Notes under the pieces: model-generated
Told to the model about the DNA's origin: nothing
The model's input: only the letters and a program-made list of their open reading frames with translations
Database searches by the model: none
Origin: JANMDS01 sp031430575
GTDB lineage: Bacteria > Pseudomonadota > Gammaproteobacteria > Burkholderiales > Casimicrobiaceae
NCBI GenBank assembly: GCA_031430575.1
Contig: JANPBT010000020.1
Location: forward strand, 1-62,961
Length of the DNA: 62,961 bases
Direction: 5' to 3'
Shown here: one piece after another, positions 32,524 through 40,591 of the stretch
Position numbering within the stretch: position 1 is the first letter of the stretch
Layout of the letters: each line of letters starts with the position of its first letter
Position numbers and translations under genes: made by a program

Positions 32524-35334
32524 TTACGCGATGGCGGCGTTTGTGGTCAATGGCGCGTTGCGCACCAATTCCCGGACATGTCCGAGTAAATCAGCATCGG
32601 TATAAGGCTTGGTCAAAAAGACATTGACTCCGGCTTCGCGGGCGACCTCACGGTGCTTGTCGCTCGCGCGCGAAGTAATCATCACGATCGGCAATGCGTC
32701 CCAAAGCGCCGTTGAGCGGATGCGCTGCGTGAGCTCGATACCATTCAAATTTGGCATTTCCATATCGGTCAGCACGATCGCAGGCGTCATCTCACGTAGC
32801 TTTTCAATTGCATCTTGACCATCAACGCAAGCCGTGACTTCATAGCCAGAATCTTCCAGCAATTGCCGCATTGCGCGACGCACTGAAAGCGCATCATCAA
32901 CAACCAAAACGCGCGTACGCTGGATCTGCGCGCGTGCGCGTAAGCGGGAAGATCCGCTTGCGGCATGCGTCGCCTTGAGCACCACACGCTGGACACCATG
33001 GAATAACGAAATCGTATCGAGCACAAACATCGCGTTTCCGTCTTCACTCAACGCAACTGCGATTACACCCGGAATGCGTCGCAGCACGGGACCCGCGTCT
33101 TGCATGACGATCTCTCGAGAATCCAAAATTGCATCGACGAATAGGGCTTGGTCGCCCTCACTCGAGGTCACAATGATGACAGGTTGTGGTTGATTTAACT
33201 TCGGTAACTTATCCGCATCAAAACCTAGCAATGTCGCCATCGACGTACACCGATACTCGCTATTTTCAAAGCGCAGAATATCGGCTTTGCGCTCATACTG
33301 GTCGGAGGCAATCGCAGTGCGTACGTTTTCAACCGGGATCGCGATTCTCTCACCTGCAACTGCAACCAAGAGCACCTGAGCTGCGCCCGTTGTAACGGGC
33401 ACATACAACGTAAACGTCGTCCCCACATTTTGGGTCGACGAAATTTGCAATCGGCCTTTCATTGACACCACGCGATCATTGACCACGTCAAGGCCAACGC
33501 CACGGCCTGATATTTCTGTTACTTCATTTTTCGTACTAAAACCCGGCAAAAGCACCAGTCGATAAATCTGATCTCGGGTGAGTGCACGTCCATCGTCGAC
33601 CAAGCCAAACTCAATCGCTTTTTGGTGGATCGCGTACGCATCAAGTCCACGGCCATCGTCCATACACGTGACTTCAATTTCTTGACCAATCGCTCGCATA
33701 CCAATCGTTATCCGTCCAACGGTCGGTTTACCCAATTTCTCGCGGACGTGTGGGGGCTCGATACCATGGTCGACAGCGTTGCGCACGAGATGCAATAACG
33801 GCTCAGTCAATCGCGTCAAGACATCCGCGTCAATCGAAACACGCTCTCCAACGATTTCTAAATCAACAGTTTTTCCTGTTGCCGACGCGGTCTGCTGCAC
33901 ATTGCGGCGCAATCGCGGTACGATTGTTTTTGCTTCGACCATGCGCGCTGAAATGAGATCGCGATGCTGAGTAGTCAACTGGGATTGCTCTTCACGCAAG
34001 ATGTCTTGCGCAATCAATACCGACTGCGAGACCTCTTGCGCCAATTCATGTTGGTCACGAATGTCTTCGGCAATAAATCGCGACAAGCTGTACATCGCAT
34101 CAAACCGATCCATCTCAAGCGGGTCAAAATCATTACCAGCGGCTTTAGCTTCCTTTAGATTGACAACTTGGCGATCAACATAAGCTTGCATTTCACGAAT
34201 GCGCGCATCAAGATCGCGCTGCTTAAGCGCCGAAATGCGCAGCTGCTCTGCGGAAGTCAATAAGAGCTGGTTGAGTCGCTGCGAGGCGTATAGAGACTGA
34301 CCAGCACGGCGCAACAAGCGGGTAAGACGCTCGGCATCCACGCGAACCGATTGACCGCTGGTGACGGCCTGCGCTGGGGCTTCAATTTCATTTTCGGTTT
34401 CATCAGCGATCAGCGCTGACATGGGCACGGGCTCTGGCGCAAAGGAATCCGCTTCGCCGGCGCGAATTTGCCACGACCAATCCATAAGTCGTTGCAGTAC
34501 TGGTACCGATTGCGCCGGTACGGCGTCGTAGCCTTGTAAGTGGCTCACCATTTGATGCAATAGGTCGACCGCGAGTGTCATGTCGCGCACTGCGGTAGGA
34601 TTCACCGGTGCGTCAATTTTTACGCAATGTAGCGCCCATTCCATGATGTTTTCAAGATGGTGGGCAACACGGCCAACGCCCAAGACGCCAACAATATTTC
34701 CAGAGCCTTTTAGCGTATGGGCAATGCGCTGGGCTTCATTAAGCTTTGCTTCTGTAGCACTTCCACGCGTGATTTCATTGATGAAGCCATGCATGCGCTC
34801 GATTTGCTCTGGCGCATCAATCAGCATCGCGGCGAGCAATCCGCTATCAACACCGTCCATCGGTAGCGCGACATCTTGCGCAGTAGCCACTTCTGGCTCA
34901 AGGTTTGCAGCGTCGTCGGCTGATACCTGCGGCGCAATACTGAGTGATTCTTCGAGTTCTAGCGCGAGCGCTTGCACGCCTTCATTCGGGCAATTCATCA
35001 GATAGGCGACTGCACCGGCGGTAGCCAATGGTGTCGCCGGAGCTGCAAGATAAGAACGTGCTGGATCAATCCACCCACTCAACCACGTGAGCATTTTGAG
35101 GTCATGAGAAATCGTGACATCATCCACGCAATTGAGTACGCAGCACAACCATTGGCCAAAACCATCGAGCCCGGCGAGCTCACACGCCTGTGATGAGCGC
35201 ACGAGGAAATCGCTCACCGGCGCTAAATGTGTTTGCGCATGCTGAGGCTCTTGCACTGCGCTCGCAAGCCCCTCGCGCGAGCTCGGTACATCGAGATCAA
35301 ACTCATTGAGCAGTAGTGCAAGCAACTCATCCAT
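32524..35334 (-). CDS. chpA: Hybrid chemosensory histidine kinase, ChpA/PilL type
   Basis: A 936-residue CheA-like kinase. One clear Hpt domain has the phospho-histidine in AHTLKGSG (His206); a longer coiled region follows. The ATPase domain has LLHLVRNAVDHGIEPP near 513-528 and DDGRGLD, then a CheW-like domain (VPVENVRTAI) and a C-terminal receiver with VLVVDD, VLTDMEMPN and LTKPY. Pseudomonas ChpA has many Hpt domains and is far longer; this form is compact. It is the last gene of a pilG-pilH-pilI-pilJ-chpA operon that likely steers type IV pili. A near-copy of the element (34927-34937) encodes IAPQVS. Confidence 0.85.
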   Translation of the reverse strand: MDELLALLLNEFDLDVPSSREGLASAVQEPQHAQTHLAPVSDFLVRSSQACELAGLDGFGQWLCCVLNCVDDVTISHDLKMLTWLSGWIDPARSYLAAPATPLATAGAVAYLMNCPNEGVQALALELEESLSIAPQVSADDAANLEPEVATAQDVALPMDGVDSGLLAAMLIDAPEQIERMHGFINEITRGSATEAKLNEAQRIAHTLKGSGNIVGVLGVGRVAHHLENIMEWALHCVKIDAPVNPTAVRDMTLAVDLLHQMVSHLQGYDAVPAQSVPVLQRLMDWSWQIRAGEADSFAPEPVPMSALIADETENEIEAPAQAVTSGQSVRVDAERLTRLLRRAGQSLYASQRLNQLLLTSAEQLRISALKQRDLDARIREMQAYVDRQVVNLKEAKAAGNDFDPLEMDRFDAMYSLSRFIAEDIRDQHELAQEVSQSVLIAQDILREEQSQLTTQHRDLISARMVEAKTIVPRLRRNVQQTASATGKTVDLEIVGERVSIDADVLTRLTEPLLHLVRNAVDHGIEPPHVREKLGKPTVGRITIGMRAIGQEIEVTCMDDGRGLDAYAIHQKAIEFGLVDDGRALTRDQIYRLVLLPGFSTKNEVTEISGRGVGLDVVNDRVVSMKGRLQISSTQNVGTTFTLYVPVTTGAAQVLLVAVAGERIAIPVENVRTAIASDQYERKADILRFENSEYRCTSMATLLGFDADKLPKLNQPQPVIIVTSSEGDQALFVDAILDSREIVMQDAGPVLRRIPGVIAVALSEDGNAMFVLDTISLFHGVQRVVLKATHAASGSSRLRARAQIQRTRVLVVDDALSVRRAMRQLLEDSGYEVTACVDGQDAIEKLREMTPAIVLTDMEMPNLNGIELTQRIRSTALWDALPIVMITSRASDKHREVAREAGVNVFLTKPYTDADLLGHVRELVRNAPLTTNAAIA
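34922..34941 (-). repeat. Palindromic element near-copy in chpA
   Basis: CTGCGGCGCAA at 34927-34937, one mismatch at the last base; ATAC precedes. It is read as IAPQVS in a linker before the Hpt domain. Confidence 0.6.
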
Positions 35335-35355
35335 CTTAACCTCCAGCGACGTCGA

Positions 35356-37872
35356 TCACACCGCGACCGCAACAGGATTCAGCTTAAATTGACCGACAGA
35401 ATCGGTCAGTCGGGCTGCAATCGTCGCAAGCGTTTCGGTGCTGCGGGTCTGACTTGAAATTGCATCCGTCGTCCGTGAAGCACCTTCGTTTAGCGAGATA
35501 ACGCTTGATTGCAGCGAGGTCGCTAGCTGTGCTTGAGATTGCGAAAAACCAGAAATCTGTTGCACCAACCGCACGAGTTGTGCTGTTGTCGTCTGGGTTT
35601 GCGCCATCTGGGTTCCGGCTTGTCGCGCCAATTGCGTTTGCTGTACCACCTCGGCGATGAGTCGGTTCACAGTGGTAACGGTCTCGGCAGTGTCCGCTTG
35701 AATATTGCCAACGAGCTGCGCGATTTGTCCGGTCGCTTGTCGCGAGTTATCCGATAATCGCTGAACTTCCGTCGCCACCACCGCGAAGCCCCGCCCCGCT
35801 TCACCTGCGCTGGCAGCCTGCATTGATGCGTTTACCGCGAGCACGTGTGTACGTTCAGAAATGGTGTTAATAAGCGCGATTGCCGAGGAAATCTCTTGCG
35901 AACGCTCGCCTAATCGCTTGAATCGCTTCTCCATCTCAGACATCGTCTCGCGCAGTCGATCCATACCCTCGACCGTGCCGCCTACCGCGCTTAGCGCTGC
36001 ATCGGTTGCGATGGTCACCCGCTCCGCGGCCGCATTTGACTGCGTTGAGAGACTTGAAACTTGATTCAGCTGGTTGGTGACCTCGCCAAGGTTTTGTGCC
36101 ATGGATGCCAATGACTGTTGATCATTGCGCGCAGAAGAGTCGACCAAGGCGGCCTGTGAACGTACCGAGTCAGACAAAGACTGCACCCGATGCGCGATCG
36201 ACTGCACTTCCTGCAGCGTCTTACCCGTTTCGTCAGCAAACTGATTAATGGAAGAAGATACTGTGCCGACGACATCTTCTGAAACTGGCGCGCGCGCCGT
36301 TAAATCGCGATTCGAGAGTTGGAAAACCGTTTGCAGCAGCGCGATTACGGAGTTATTCAGCTCATCATTCTCGGTCTGCGCTTTTTCAAGCTGCGCATTT
36401 CGATCATCAAGTAGACCGTCAAAGGATCGACCCAGCTGACCAAATTCATCTGTTGACGTCAATTGCGAGCGTGCGTTGACATCGCCGGAGGAGACAGCTT
36501 GCACCGTTTGCGATAATTTATCAATCGGCTTTAAAAATTTACGCACATAAATCGACGTTAAAAACGCAGCGAGTGCCATGACCCCCAAAGAAATCAACAG
36601 CGCGCGCAGGATGAAGTTTTTACTCAAAGTATCAATCGGAATGTTGACTTCCGCCCGATCAATTTTTGCGATCAAAAGCCAATCTAACCCTTGCACCTTA
36701 ATTGGCGCAACCGCACCGACCGAGGGGATACCCCGATAGTCCACAAAATCGACCACCGCATCCTGATTTTGGCTGCCCGCGCGCACTGCCTCGGAATCAA
36801 CGGTGACCAGACCAATTGTCGTATCTTTTTTCAGCACTTGCGCACGATCCTTAGCGCTCAACGATGAACCCAGTGCGGCAAGATACGATTCTTTATTTTC
36901 AGAAAGATAGCGCGCGTTTGTTCGCATTTTTTTGTCCGCACCCACTAGAAAAACATCACCCGTATCGCCAAGACCGATTTTTTTCCAATTTTTGCCGGTG
37001 GACATCACATCAGAAATTTTATCGATTGGATATTGGGCGGCAAGTACGCCGACTTGTCGATCACCGTCAAAGATGGGTACTGCCAAAAATGCGGCCTGAT
37101 CATCATACGAAGGCACGTAAGTACCGAAATCGGAAAGATGTGAAACGTCGCGGTTTTTGGCTCCCTTCACTTTTTGATAGGCTTCGGCAAGCTTGGTTTT
37201 TGAGGCAATACCCGTCGCAAGTGATGAGGCAAAATCGATTTCTTTGAAAACGGTATAGACAATAGTATCGGTGTCTGTATCAATCAAGAAAATATCATAA
37301 AACTCTTGCAGTTTTTGCACGCGCTCTAACGACGGGTGGTACAGCGCATGCGCCTTTGCGTATAAGGTGTCGACCGTTGCCGAAACCAGCTTTTCTTTCT
37401 GCCCAAGTGGATTCGGATTGTTAAGAATGTATTCGCTTTGAAGCGCAAGCCCGTTGTCGTCTGCTGGAGCCGCCACAAGAGAAATGTCGTTCAGCGGTAT
37501 CGCGTTTTTTTGATTAAACGCAGGGGTAAAAACGGTTTTCGCAAAATCGCTCAGGCGTTCGCGCGTTGCGACACTGTCAAATTTTGGTGTCTCCTTAGCA
37601 GCTGTAACGTATGCCGCCTTAAATGAGCGCATTGCTTCAACAGTCGACCGTTGGGAAGCGAGCGTTTGCACATCGCGAACACGGGTATTGATTTCATCTT
37701 GCACCTGCGCGCGTTTTGCGTCGCGCAACGAAACCAACTGAGCCCGGGTCTGCTCATTGAGCGATTGCTCGGTTAGCGCAGTACCAGATCGCTCTAAAAA
37801 GAACGCTGTCAACGCTACCGGAACCAACGTAAGCACAGCGGCTCCAAGCATTAATTTTTGACGAATATTCAT
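35356..37872 (-). CDS. pilJ: Methyl-accepting chemotaxis protein, PilJ-like
   Basis: An 838-residue transducer. A first membrane helix (residues about 8-28) is followed by a long periplasmic sensor with Cache-like features (GDTGDVFLVGADKKMRTNAR, GVLAAQYPID), a second helix near residues 418-440 (ALLISLGVMALAAFLTSIYV), a HAMP domain and a cytoplasmic signalling coil. The coil tip reads INTISERTHVLAVNASMQAA, the PilJ-type variant of the MCP hairpin. Position between pilI and chpA supports a role in pilus chemosensing. Unlike classical PilJ the sensor looks like a double Cache, so its ligand may differ. Confidence 0.83.
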   Translation of the reverse strand: MNIRQKLMLGAAVLTLVPVALTAFFLERSGTALTEQSLNEQTRAQLVSLRDAKRAQVQDEINTRVRDVQTLASQRSTVEAMRSFKAAYVTAAKETPKFDSVATRERLSDFAKTVFTPAFNQKNAIPLNDISLVAAPADDNGLALQSEYILNNPNPLGQKEKLVSATVDTLYAKAHALYHPSLERVQKLQEFYDIFLIDTDTDTIVYTVFKEIDFASSLATGIASKTKLAEAYQKVKGAKNRDVSHLSDFGTYVPSYDDQAAFLAVPIFDGDRQVGVLAAQYPIDKISDVMSTGKNWKKIGLGDTGDVFLVGADKKMRTNARYLSENKESYLAALGSSLSAKDRAQVLKKDTTIGLVTVDSEAVRAGSQNQDAVVDFVDYRGIPSVGAVAPIKVQGLDWLLIAKIDRAEVNIPIDTLSKNFILRALLISLGVMALAAFLTSIYVRKFLKPIDKLSQTVQAVSSGDVNARSQLTSTDEFGQLGRSFDGLLDDRNAQLEKAQTENDELNNSVIALLQTVFQLSNRDLTARAPVSEDVVGTVSSSINQFADETGKTLQEVQSIAHRVQSLSDSVRSQAALVDSSARNDQQSLASMAQNLGEVTNQLNQVSSLSTQSNAAAERVTIATDAALSAVGGTVEGMDRLRETMSEMEKRFKRLGERSQEISSAIALINTISERTHVLAVNASMQAASAGEAGRGFAVVATEVQRLSDNSRQATGQIAQLVGNIQADTAETVTTVNRLIAEVVQQTQLARQAGTQMAQTQTTTAQLVRLVQQISGFSQSQAQLATSLQSSVISLNEGASRTTDAISSQTRSTETLATIAARLTDSVGQFKLNPVAVAV

Positions 37873-37917
37873 ATTCTTGTTCCTTTATTCTCGCCTGATT
37901 GGCAACTACAAGAGGTA

Positions 37918-38397
37918 CTAAGCAAGCCGTGCGCCGACCATTTCATAAAGCCGTCGCGGATCTAACAGAAAAAATGCATCTAAATTTGCGGAGCGAACTG
38001 ATCCAACCAGCAATTCCCGCAAATTTTTTGGCAAGGCCATATCGGTGGAAATTGGCTCAATTTCGCCTGCTATTTGCACCGGCAATCCATCAAATTCGAT
38101 GGCGAGGGAATTGTTTGCTGCTTCATCAGTGACGCCGCCAACGAGCAATCGGCGCCTAGAGGCGGTAGAAATTTCAGCTTGGGTATCGTCAAGTAATAGC
38201 TCTAGATCGATCACTGGCGTGACCACGCCACTTAGGCTTGCTGCCCCCAAAAGCCAATCGGGAGCGCGCGGTACACGCGTGCACGCGTAGGTCTCAACAA
38301 TCTCGCGCGCCCATCCGTAGGCGAGGGCGACGCGTAGCTTTCCGCAATGAATCCCTTGCGCTGTGACGGTCGATTTTGAGTGGTATGGCGTAGACAT
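37918..38397 (-). CDS. pilI: CheW-like coupling protein, PilI type
   Basis: A 159-residue single CheW domain: LRVALAYGWAREIVETY, ASLSGVVTPVIDLELLLDD and AGEIEPISTDMALPKNLREL follow the usual CheW strand order. It would link the PilJ receptor to the ChpA kinase. It lies 45 bases upstream of pilJ and 17 downstream of pilH. The C-terminus FFLLDPRRLYEMVGARLA matches PilI proteins. Confidence 0.82.
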   Translation of the reverse strand: MSTPYHSKSTVTAQGIHCGKLRVALAYGWAREIVETYACTRVPRAPDWLLGAASLSGVVTPVIDLELLLDDTQAEISTASRRRLLVGGVTDEAANNSLAIEFDGLPVQIAGEIEPISTDMALPKNLRELLVGSVRSANLDAFFLLDPRRLYEMVGARLA

Positions 38398-38414
38398 GTG
38401 CGTGCAAATGCGCT

Positions 38415-38762
38415 TTAAATTGCACTCAAAATTTGAGTCGGCGTGTACGGTTTTGTCACGAACCCTTTTGCGCCGAGCATCTGGGCAAAAACGCGATCGG
38501 CTTTCTGATCTTTTGAAGTCACAAAGACGACGGGGATTCCTCGCGTTGCTGGATCATTCATGATCTGACGCGTTGCAGAAAACCCATCAAGCCCCGGCAT
38601 GTTGACATCCATCATGATCAGATCAGGTATGTCAGACTTAGATTTGGTAACTGCATCAGTACCATTTGTGGCAGAAACTACAGTCCAACCCGCGTCGCTA
38701 AAAATGCGAGACAGGTTTTGACTGTCTACCGGCGAATCGTCAACGATGAGTACTTTTTTCAT
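38415..38762 (-). CDS. pilH: Response regulator, PilH-like single receiver
   Basis: A 115-residue stand-alone receiver: acidic pair in VLIVDDSPVD, phospho-aspartate in LIMMDVNMPGLDG, threonine/serine in VFVTSKDQ and lysine in FVTKPYT. PilH accepts phosphate from ChpA and opposes PilG in Pseudomonas. The acidic, serine and lysine residues of the active site are all present. Confidence 0.87.
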   Translation of the reverse strand: MKKVLIVDDSPVDSQNLSRIFSDAGWTVVSATNGTDAVTKSKSDIPDLIMMDVNMPGLDGFSATRQIMNDPATRGIPVVFVTSKDQKADRVFAQMLGAKGFVTKPYTPTQILSAI

Positions 38763-38799
38763 AGAAAATTTCTCTCTAAATTCTTTAATCTGTCGGCAA

Positions 38800-39825
38800 C
38801 TATCGGGTTAATGCGTTGAGTCGTGTACGCATCGTTGTCGCCGTTGCTGGGGAGGTGGAAACGCGATTGCTAAATAGCGCTTTAATAAGCTTTGTTTCGT
38901 CAACCGGTTTGACTAGATAGCCGTCACAGCCTGCCAACGCACCGCGAACACGGTCAATCGCGCCGCTTCTGCTCGTCATCATGATGACCGATGGCGCGAC
39001 GCCGCCGGTGTATTTACGCTGTTTAATCATGCGGCACGTCTGGTAGCCATCGATCCCGGTCATCATTACGTCTAGAAAGACACATCGAAAAGCACGTTGA
39101 CTCAATAGCATTAGGCATTCTTCGCCGCTCTTGGCCAGATGCACCTTAAATCCAAAAGCAGCGAGATGATCTTGCATGAACCGAAGTGCGATATCGCTAT
39201 CATCTACGACCAAGATATCGTCGGCCGTTGATTCCACGGCTTCAGCGTTAAAGTCAAAATCGCGCGCTCCGAGCGCAGGCTCGGACGAGTGGCCTTTTGA
39301 GACAACTGGGGGCATGCGCCGATCAACATAGCTTGATGGACTCGCTACCTGCGGCGCAGATCGTAAGCCTGCAGCGGGTGCGGCCATCGGTCGTAGCAAC
39401 TCGTGGGTTGAGCCAGACGCAATACGCTCAATCACCCCTGCGGTGCGCGCTGCCGGAAGCGGCGGCGAAGCGGTTTCGTTAGCTACGGCTTCTGAAGTTT
39501 GCACCGGTCGTGAAGCAAAAATTTGTGTTGCGATCGCCAACGCCGCTGTTAATCGAATGGGGCGCGGCATCGTACGCAGTCCGGTGCCAAAATCTGTTGG
39601 GCCGATCACAACGACTGGGCATCGATTCGCGTTAGATCTTGAATACGCTTGGACTTCGACCTCGTCAAGACCATTAAGAAAAATCAAATCAGCACCTGTC
39701 GCGCTTGAAGCAACCGCGAATCCAGGGGGCCGACTGACACCAACCATTTTGAAAAATGCTTCAAACGCACCGTATTCAAACGACGAGAAACCCACAACTG
39801 CAATTTTTCGGGCTGGATTATTCAC
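38800..39825 (-). CDS. Response regulator in the PilG position, with degenerate N-terminal receiver-like domain
   Basis: A 341-residue protein with a complete C-terminal receiver (ILVVDDSDIALRFMQDHLAA, CVFLDVMMTGIDG, MMTSRSG, LVKPVDETK). Its first roughly 105 residues (IAVVGFSSFEYGAFEAFF, LIFLNGLDEVEV, CPVVVIGPTDFG) follow receiver strand order but lack the acidic pair and phospho-aspartate, so they look like a pseudo-receiver. A proline/alanine linker joins them. It starts at GTG 39825 and heads the operon. PilG is normally about 130 residues, so the architecture is unusual. A palindromic element encodes SAPQVA in the linker. Confidence 0.75.
   Translation of the reverse strand: MNNPARKIAVVGFSSFEYGAFEAFFKMVGVSRPPGFAVASSATGADLIFLNGLDEVEVQAYSRSNANRCPVVVIGPTDFGTGLRTMPRPIRLTAALAIATQIFASRPVQTSEAVANETASPPLPAARTAGVIERIASGSTHELLRPMAAPAAGLRSAPQVASPSSYVDRRMPPVVSKGHSSEPALGARDFDFNAEAVESTADDILVVDDSDIALRFMQDHLAAFGFKVHLAKSGEECLMLLSQRAFRCVFLDVMMTGIDGYQTCRMIKQRKYTGGVAPSVIMMTSRSGAIDRVRGALAGCDGYLVKPVDETKLIKALFSNRVSTSPATATTMRTRLNALTR
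39344..39363 (-). repeat. Palindromic element in the receiver-domain linker
   Basis: Core at 39349-39359, read as RSAPQVAS in the low-complexity linker. Confidence 0.8.
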
Positions 39826-40591
39826 TTTTGAGTTACCAATATCGTTGCGCGATGCGCCGCTGGATGTGTCATACCGACTGCGCCATCGTAAAGGGGAACG
39901 TCGCCTGTAAATGAAATATGATATTTAGCTTTTTCATGAAATTTGAGTATAAGTTCTAAATAGAATAATGGCAAATGAATATTAAGTTTATTCAAGACAA
40001 AGAAAAAATCGTGTGCCCAAAACAATACATTTTTTATTTAAGCGCGACTGATTAAAAAAGCTTATTAACTTCATCAGCTTAAGTCGCTTTCAAGGCGTTT
40101 TGCTTGTCAAGCAATGACGTTAGCATTGTGCGATGCCATAATTTATTCATCATAAAAGAATGGTCGCACTAAATTGAGGCGTCGATGCGATGATCCGATA
40201 AGCGGTGGCGCCCAATCGATCAATATTTCATGAGGCAGGCAGCGGGCACGCGTTTATTTAATGCGCGCAGAGACACGCTTATCGCTAAGTTGATCGGTGG
40301 GAGTTAGCCTATCGGACGAAGTTCTGGCGAGTCTTTCGGCGGCGCTAGCGTTAAATCTTGGGCTTAAACGCGCCAAAAATAGCCGCAAGTCAAAATCAGA
40401 TGATTAGAGCGCTTTTAGTAACCAAAGCGAAAATGGTCAACGCCCTTTTCGCGCAGAAAGCAGCCGTTTTCTGCCGGTTAAAGCAGAAAACGCAACAATG
40501 AGTATCGCTAAGAATCAAAGCGCGGCACGAACCACGCGAAATGCGTATCTAGCGCGCTCCGATACGCACCAAAATCAAAATAACGCTTTGG
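39826..40591. other. Long intergenic region between the Pil operon and topB
   Basis: About 765 bases without a convincing gene. It is AT-rich from about 39905 to 40080 (promoter-like for the Pil operon), then mixed. A 9-bp inverted repeat GTTTTCTGC/GCAGAAAAC with an 8-base loop lies at 40466-40491, possibly a processing site or weak terminator downstream of topB. No palindromic element occurs here, although it is the longest gap in the window. Confidence 0.5.
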
